From: a virus
Virus record (IMG/VR): IMGVR_UViG_3300027909_000303
Span: 1 to 29,556 of that record
DNA: 29,556 bases
Strand: one strand, 5' to 3'
In this document: positions 27,697-29,556 of the stretch, one piece after another
Position numbering within the stretch: the stretch's first letter is position 1
How the letters are laid out: every line of letters begins with the position of its first letter
Translations under genes and position numbers: made by a program
Notes under the pieces: model-generated
What the model was told of the DNA's origin: nothing
What the model saw: the letters and a program-made list of their open reading frames with translations, nothing else
The model's database searches: none

Positions 27697-28030
27697 ACCG
27701 TTTGTCTTCACCACTTGGCGCGAGGAGAAGTCGTGCCAAACAGTCGTGAAGCTAAGCCGTGGCGCTGAGAGCGTCCAGTGTGTCGTGACCGACGAAGTGC
27801 TTGTATCCACTGACCAAGGCTTCGTCATGGGCATGCTACTCGAGATGCTGGCAGACCTATGGTACACAAGGTACGGACGACGCCTAGTCGTCGAGGCGCC
27901 CAACAGCGCTGGGTACCCATGGCGCATCACCATGCAAGACGAGGAGGAAGACGTCCTCGAGGGGGAAGTGATCGAAGAGAGGAGTGCGATCGATGCCCCG
28001 CGGAAAGCCATCGAAGGACGGAGACACTAA
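27689..28030 (+). CDS. Small alpha/beta protein, unknown function
   Basis: A 113-residue protein beginning at ATG 27689 inside the preceding gene; the earlier in-frame ATG has no ribosome-binding site and overlaps more. The pattern FVFTTWREEKSCQTVVKL, VQCVVTDEVLV, GMLLEMLADLWYTRYGRRL suggests a strand-strand-helix fold. The end is acidic then basic. No known family. The HNH-like gene starts within its last codons. Confidence 0.65.
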   Translation: MAEPFVFTTWREEKSCQTVVKLSRGAESVQCVVTDEVLVSTDQGFVMGMLLEMLADLWYTRYGRRLVVEAPNSAGYPWRITMQDEEEDVLEGEVIEERSAIDAPRKAIEGRRH

Positions 28031-28319
28031 CGTTGCCAAGAATGGTTACCACTATACCAAAGTCGACGGCCACTTTCGCCTGACACATCACATCATCGCG
28101 GAGCAGGCACTCGGACGGTCCATCGAACCTGATGAGACAGTCAGCTTCGCAGACAACGATCGCACCAATCTCGACCCAACCAACATCGTTGTCTCCAGAA
28201 GGAAGACGTCGCTCAACGGTAAGATTGCAGCACTCACCGCCAGGATCCTAGAACTCACGGCGGAGCGTGACCGTTTAGTAGCAATCAGAGAAAAGCAAGG
28301 TAAAGCTAAGACAGCGTAA
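27993..28319 (+). CDS. HNH-like nuclease domain protein with altered motif
   Basis: A 108-residue protein whose core HFRLTHHIIAEQALGRSI...DETVSFADNDRTNLDPTNIVV matches the layout of short HNH endonucleases (HH...E..LGR...V.H.D.N..N..P.NI); I give it as a pattern over positions about 30-72. The usual V-H-H-x-D is V-S-F-A-D here, so the second His is missing and activity may be lost or altered. The C-terminus is a Leu-rich coiled coil (IAALTARILELTAERDRLV). ATG 27993 follows GAGAGGAG; GTG 27984 is an alternative. It is not inserted in another gene, so homing is not shown. RNA element B begins 11 bases after its stop. Confidence 0.72.
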   Translation: MPRGKPSKDGDTNVAKNGYHYTKVDGHFRLTHHIIAEQALGRSIEPDETVSFADNDRTNLDPTNIVVSRRKTSLNGKIAALTARILELTAERDRLVAIREKQGKAKTA

Positions 28320-28330
28320 GAGACAAGAAC

Positions 28331-28408
28331 AGACGAAGAGAGACAAGCAATTCCATACTCTCACGTAGCTTTCGTAAGGGCTAGGATCTTGCTTGTCTCT
28401 CTCAGTCT
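28331..28408 (+). ncRNA. Conserved structured RNA element, copy B
   Basis: AGAGAGACAAGCAA (28337-28350) pairs perfectly with TTGCTTGTCTCTCT (28389-28402). Outside, AGAC (28331-28334) pairs with GTCT (28405-28408). The 38-nt loop contains TTCC (28351-28354), CTCTCA (28358-28363) and GTAAGGGC (28374-28381) at the same spacing as copy A. An inner hairpin AGCTTT (28367-28372) with loop CGTA and AGGGCT (28377-28382) matches A's inner hairpin in position. It lies about 90 bases before the TTG start at 28496, with a small leader hairpin between. Function unknown. Confidence 0.75.
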
Positions 28409-28448
28409 AAACACTCGCTACATTGATCAGCTGGTACTTGCGATACCA

Positions 28449-28471
28449 AAGCCCCACAGGGCGAAAGGCTT
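28449..28471 (+). promoter_or_regulatory. Leader hairpin sharing the CCCCACAGGGCGAA repeat
   Basis: AAGCC (28449-28453) pairs with GGCTT (28467-28471), or GCCC-CACA-GGGC (28451-28462) forms a tighter hairpin. The 14-base CCCCACAGGGCGAA is identical to the leader of folE. It lies between RNA element B and the ribosome-binding site AAGGGAGAG. Confidence 0.45.
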
Positions 28472-28495
28472 CTGCACGAACCAAGGGAGAGACAA

Positions 28496-28960
28496 TTGTT
28501 CGTTATGGTTGCAGGACGGCAACAAGGTAAATCCGTCACTGCTGTGCGCTGGCTACTGGAGCAACCGAGTGAGAGGGTGCTACTCACCTCAACCATGGGA
28601 CGCCAGGAGCATCTAGTCCGTATCGCTGGACGGCTTCTGCCAGTACGGGAGATGTCACACCAAGCCTTTGTGGACTTCAAAGACTACATCGCAAAGCGCA
28701 TCCTAGCTGTAGGAGTTATGCGTGGCTATGACTTCGACCTCCTGCGCGGCATAGCAGCGGAAGTCGGAATCGACGATGCAGAAGAGGTCCTTCAGACGCT
28801 GCTCCAACGCCGTGTGGGGTTTGCAGCGTTCAACGCAACACTGGTCCCTGTCGTTGTCGGAGCAAGCTTTGGCAAGGGCTATGTCGACGCAGAGCAAGTA
28901 GCTGTCGAGGCACCCAGAGCTATCCGAGGGAGGCCTATCCGTGACAACCCCCAAGCCTAA
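28496..28960 (+). CDS. Small P-loop protein
   Basis: A 154-residue protein whose first residues (VMVAGRQQGKSVTAVRW) form a Walker A-like loop of the terminase or RecA style, followed by a strand (RVLLTST). The Walker B acidic residue is not clear, and the protein is too short for a full terminase or helicase, so it could be a small ATP-binding accessory or remnant of a larger gene. It starts at TTG 28496, spaced properly from AAGGGAGAG; ATG 28505 would shorten it slightly but is too far from that site. It lies downstream of RNA element B. It overlaps the resolvase start by 20 bases. Confidence 0.7.
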   Translation: MFVMVAGRQQGKSVTAVRWLLEQPSERVLLTSTMGRQEHLVRIAGRLLPVREMSHQAFVDFKDYIAKRILAVGVMRGYDFDLLRGIAAEVGIDDAEEVLQTLLQRRVGFAAFNATLVPVVVGASFGKGYVDAEQVAVEAPRAIRGRPIRDNPQA

Positions 28961-29435
28961 CCTGCCGATGATACTTGCACTCGACCCAGGTGGGACAACT
29001 GGCGTGTGCCTCTACAACCCGGTACGTGACACCACTGAGATCGAGCACTTCGGTCCACACGAGCACCACCGCGAGCTTTGGGACATGCTTGCTGAAACAC
29101 TTGGCGAGTCCTTCACAGCGGGAGTGCGACTGCACATTGTGTGCGAGTCGTTCGAGTTTCGCCAGACCGAACGGCACCGTGACTTCATCAACTACATACC
29201 ACGTGAGTACATCGGCATCGCCAAGCTGTTCTGGCAGATACACAGATCGCCTTCGGGTGTAATGTACTACGAGCAAAGGGCGTCACAGGCCAAAGGTTTC
29301 TTCAGCGATGATAAGGTGAAGCAACTCACCCTGTGGGTCCCTGGGCGTAAGCACGCAATGGACGCCACTCGCCACTATCTATATCACAGGGTCTTCACCC
29401 TCAACGACAAGTCGCTGCTATACAAGTTGCGCTAA
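28941..29435 (+). CDS. RuvC-like Holliday junction resolvase
   Basis: A 164-residue nuclease of the RuvC/RNase H fold that cuts branched DNA from replication and recombination. The first motif ILALDPGGTTGVCLY carries the first Asp, IVCESFEFR the Glu, and HAMDATRHYLYH near residue 140 the last Asp. The overall order and length fit phage RuvC-like proteins. GTG 28941 follows GGGAGG in the preceding gene. It complements the Cas4-like nuclease, Sak4-like ATPase and polymerase in the window. Confidence 0.87.
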   Translation: MTTPKPNLPMILALDPGGTTGVCLYNPVRDTTEIEHFGPHEHHRELWDMLAETLGESFTAGVRLHIVCESFEFRQTERHRDFINYIPREYIGIAKLFWQIHRSPSGVMYYEQRASQAKGFFSDDKVKQLTLWVPGRKHAMDATRHYLYHRVFTLNDKSLLYKLR

Positions 29436-29443
29436 GCAGTAGT

Positions 29444-29497
29444 GAGCCCCCGCTCGAGGAGCCCGTGCGGAGTGGCAGACACGGGGAGCGGGGGCTC
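29444..29497 (+). terminator. Strong hairpin after the resolvase gene
   Basis: GAGCCCCCGCTC (29444-29455) pairs perfectly with GAGCGGGGGCTC (29486-29497). Inside, CCCGTG (29462-29467) pairs with CACGGG (29480-29485). It lies nine bases after the resolvase stop and before a stretch without genes, so it is the best terminator candidate in the window. No T-run follows, as is common in actinobacterial systems. Confidence 0.7.
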
Positions 29498-29556
29498 GGC
29501 TTGTGAAAAGGTTACGCTGTCGATAGCTTGGTGTCACCGAAGACAAGCAGTCCAGC

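Noticed and set aside
1-29556. CRISPR arrays, insertion sequences or integrase genes
   Set aside because: No regularly spaced direct repeats, transposase motifs, or tyrosine/serine recombinase signatures were seen.

Overview
The window looks like part of the genome of a large tailed phage infecting an actinobacterium, possibly a Streptomyces-type host. The reasons are: all convincing genes lie on the + strand and are tightly packed, many joined by 4-base ATGA/GTGA overlaps; GTG and TTG starts are frequent; base composition is moderately GC-rich; there is a tRNA region; and there is a phage replication module (UDG-fused family A DNA polymerase, primase-helicase, Cas4/RecB-like nuclease, Sak4-like ATPase, DUF669-like ssDNA-binding protein, RuvC-like resolvase). 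No virion assembly module is visible apart from one possible surface or decoration protein. The host assignment is inference.

Layout. 1-1120: a GntR-like winged-helix protein and an acidic/basic low-complexity protein behind a clear TATAAT promoter. 1115-2083 and 2857-3387: two gene-poor stretches holding tRNA-Met, tRNA-Gly, several tRNA-like structures with intact acceptor and T arms but abnormal middles, and several long hairpins; two small proteins lie between them. 3388-6675: small regulators (winged helix plus coiled coil, zinc ribbon), a structured RNA leader and a SNF2-type helicase. 6699-11833: about sixteen mostly small genes of unknown function, many Cys-rich. 11842-13180: another tRNA-like region around a membrane SPFH/Band-7-like gene. 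13182-18760: recombination and replication genes. 18757-24652: a 7-deazaguanine cassette (QueC, QueD, QueE, FolE, a DpdA-like base exchanger) with a Nudix hydrolase, two MazG-like proteins and small companions. 24579-27008: UDG-DNA polymerase. 27005-29435: small proteins, an HNH-like protein, a second copy of the structured RNA leader, a P-loop protein and a RuvC-like resolvase, closed by a strong hairpin.

How the genes fit together. FolE, QueD, QueE and QueC supply every step from GTP to preQ0, and the DpdA-like enzyme could exchange guanine in phage DNA for it. No QueF or other tailoring enzyme is seen here, so unmodified preQ0 is the simplest predicted mark; this would protect phage DNA from host restriction. 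The UDG domain on the polymerase and the Nudix/MazG enzymes suggest further control over nucleotides and DNA bases.

The least explained signal is non-coding. A stem-loop of about 80 nt occurs twice, 24 kb apart (4565-4645 and 28331-28408). It has three loop blocks at fixed spacing, different but paired stems, and each copy lies upstream of a gene. A family of tRNA-like minihelices (acceptor plus T arm, no anticodon arm) around 12942-13075 is the second.
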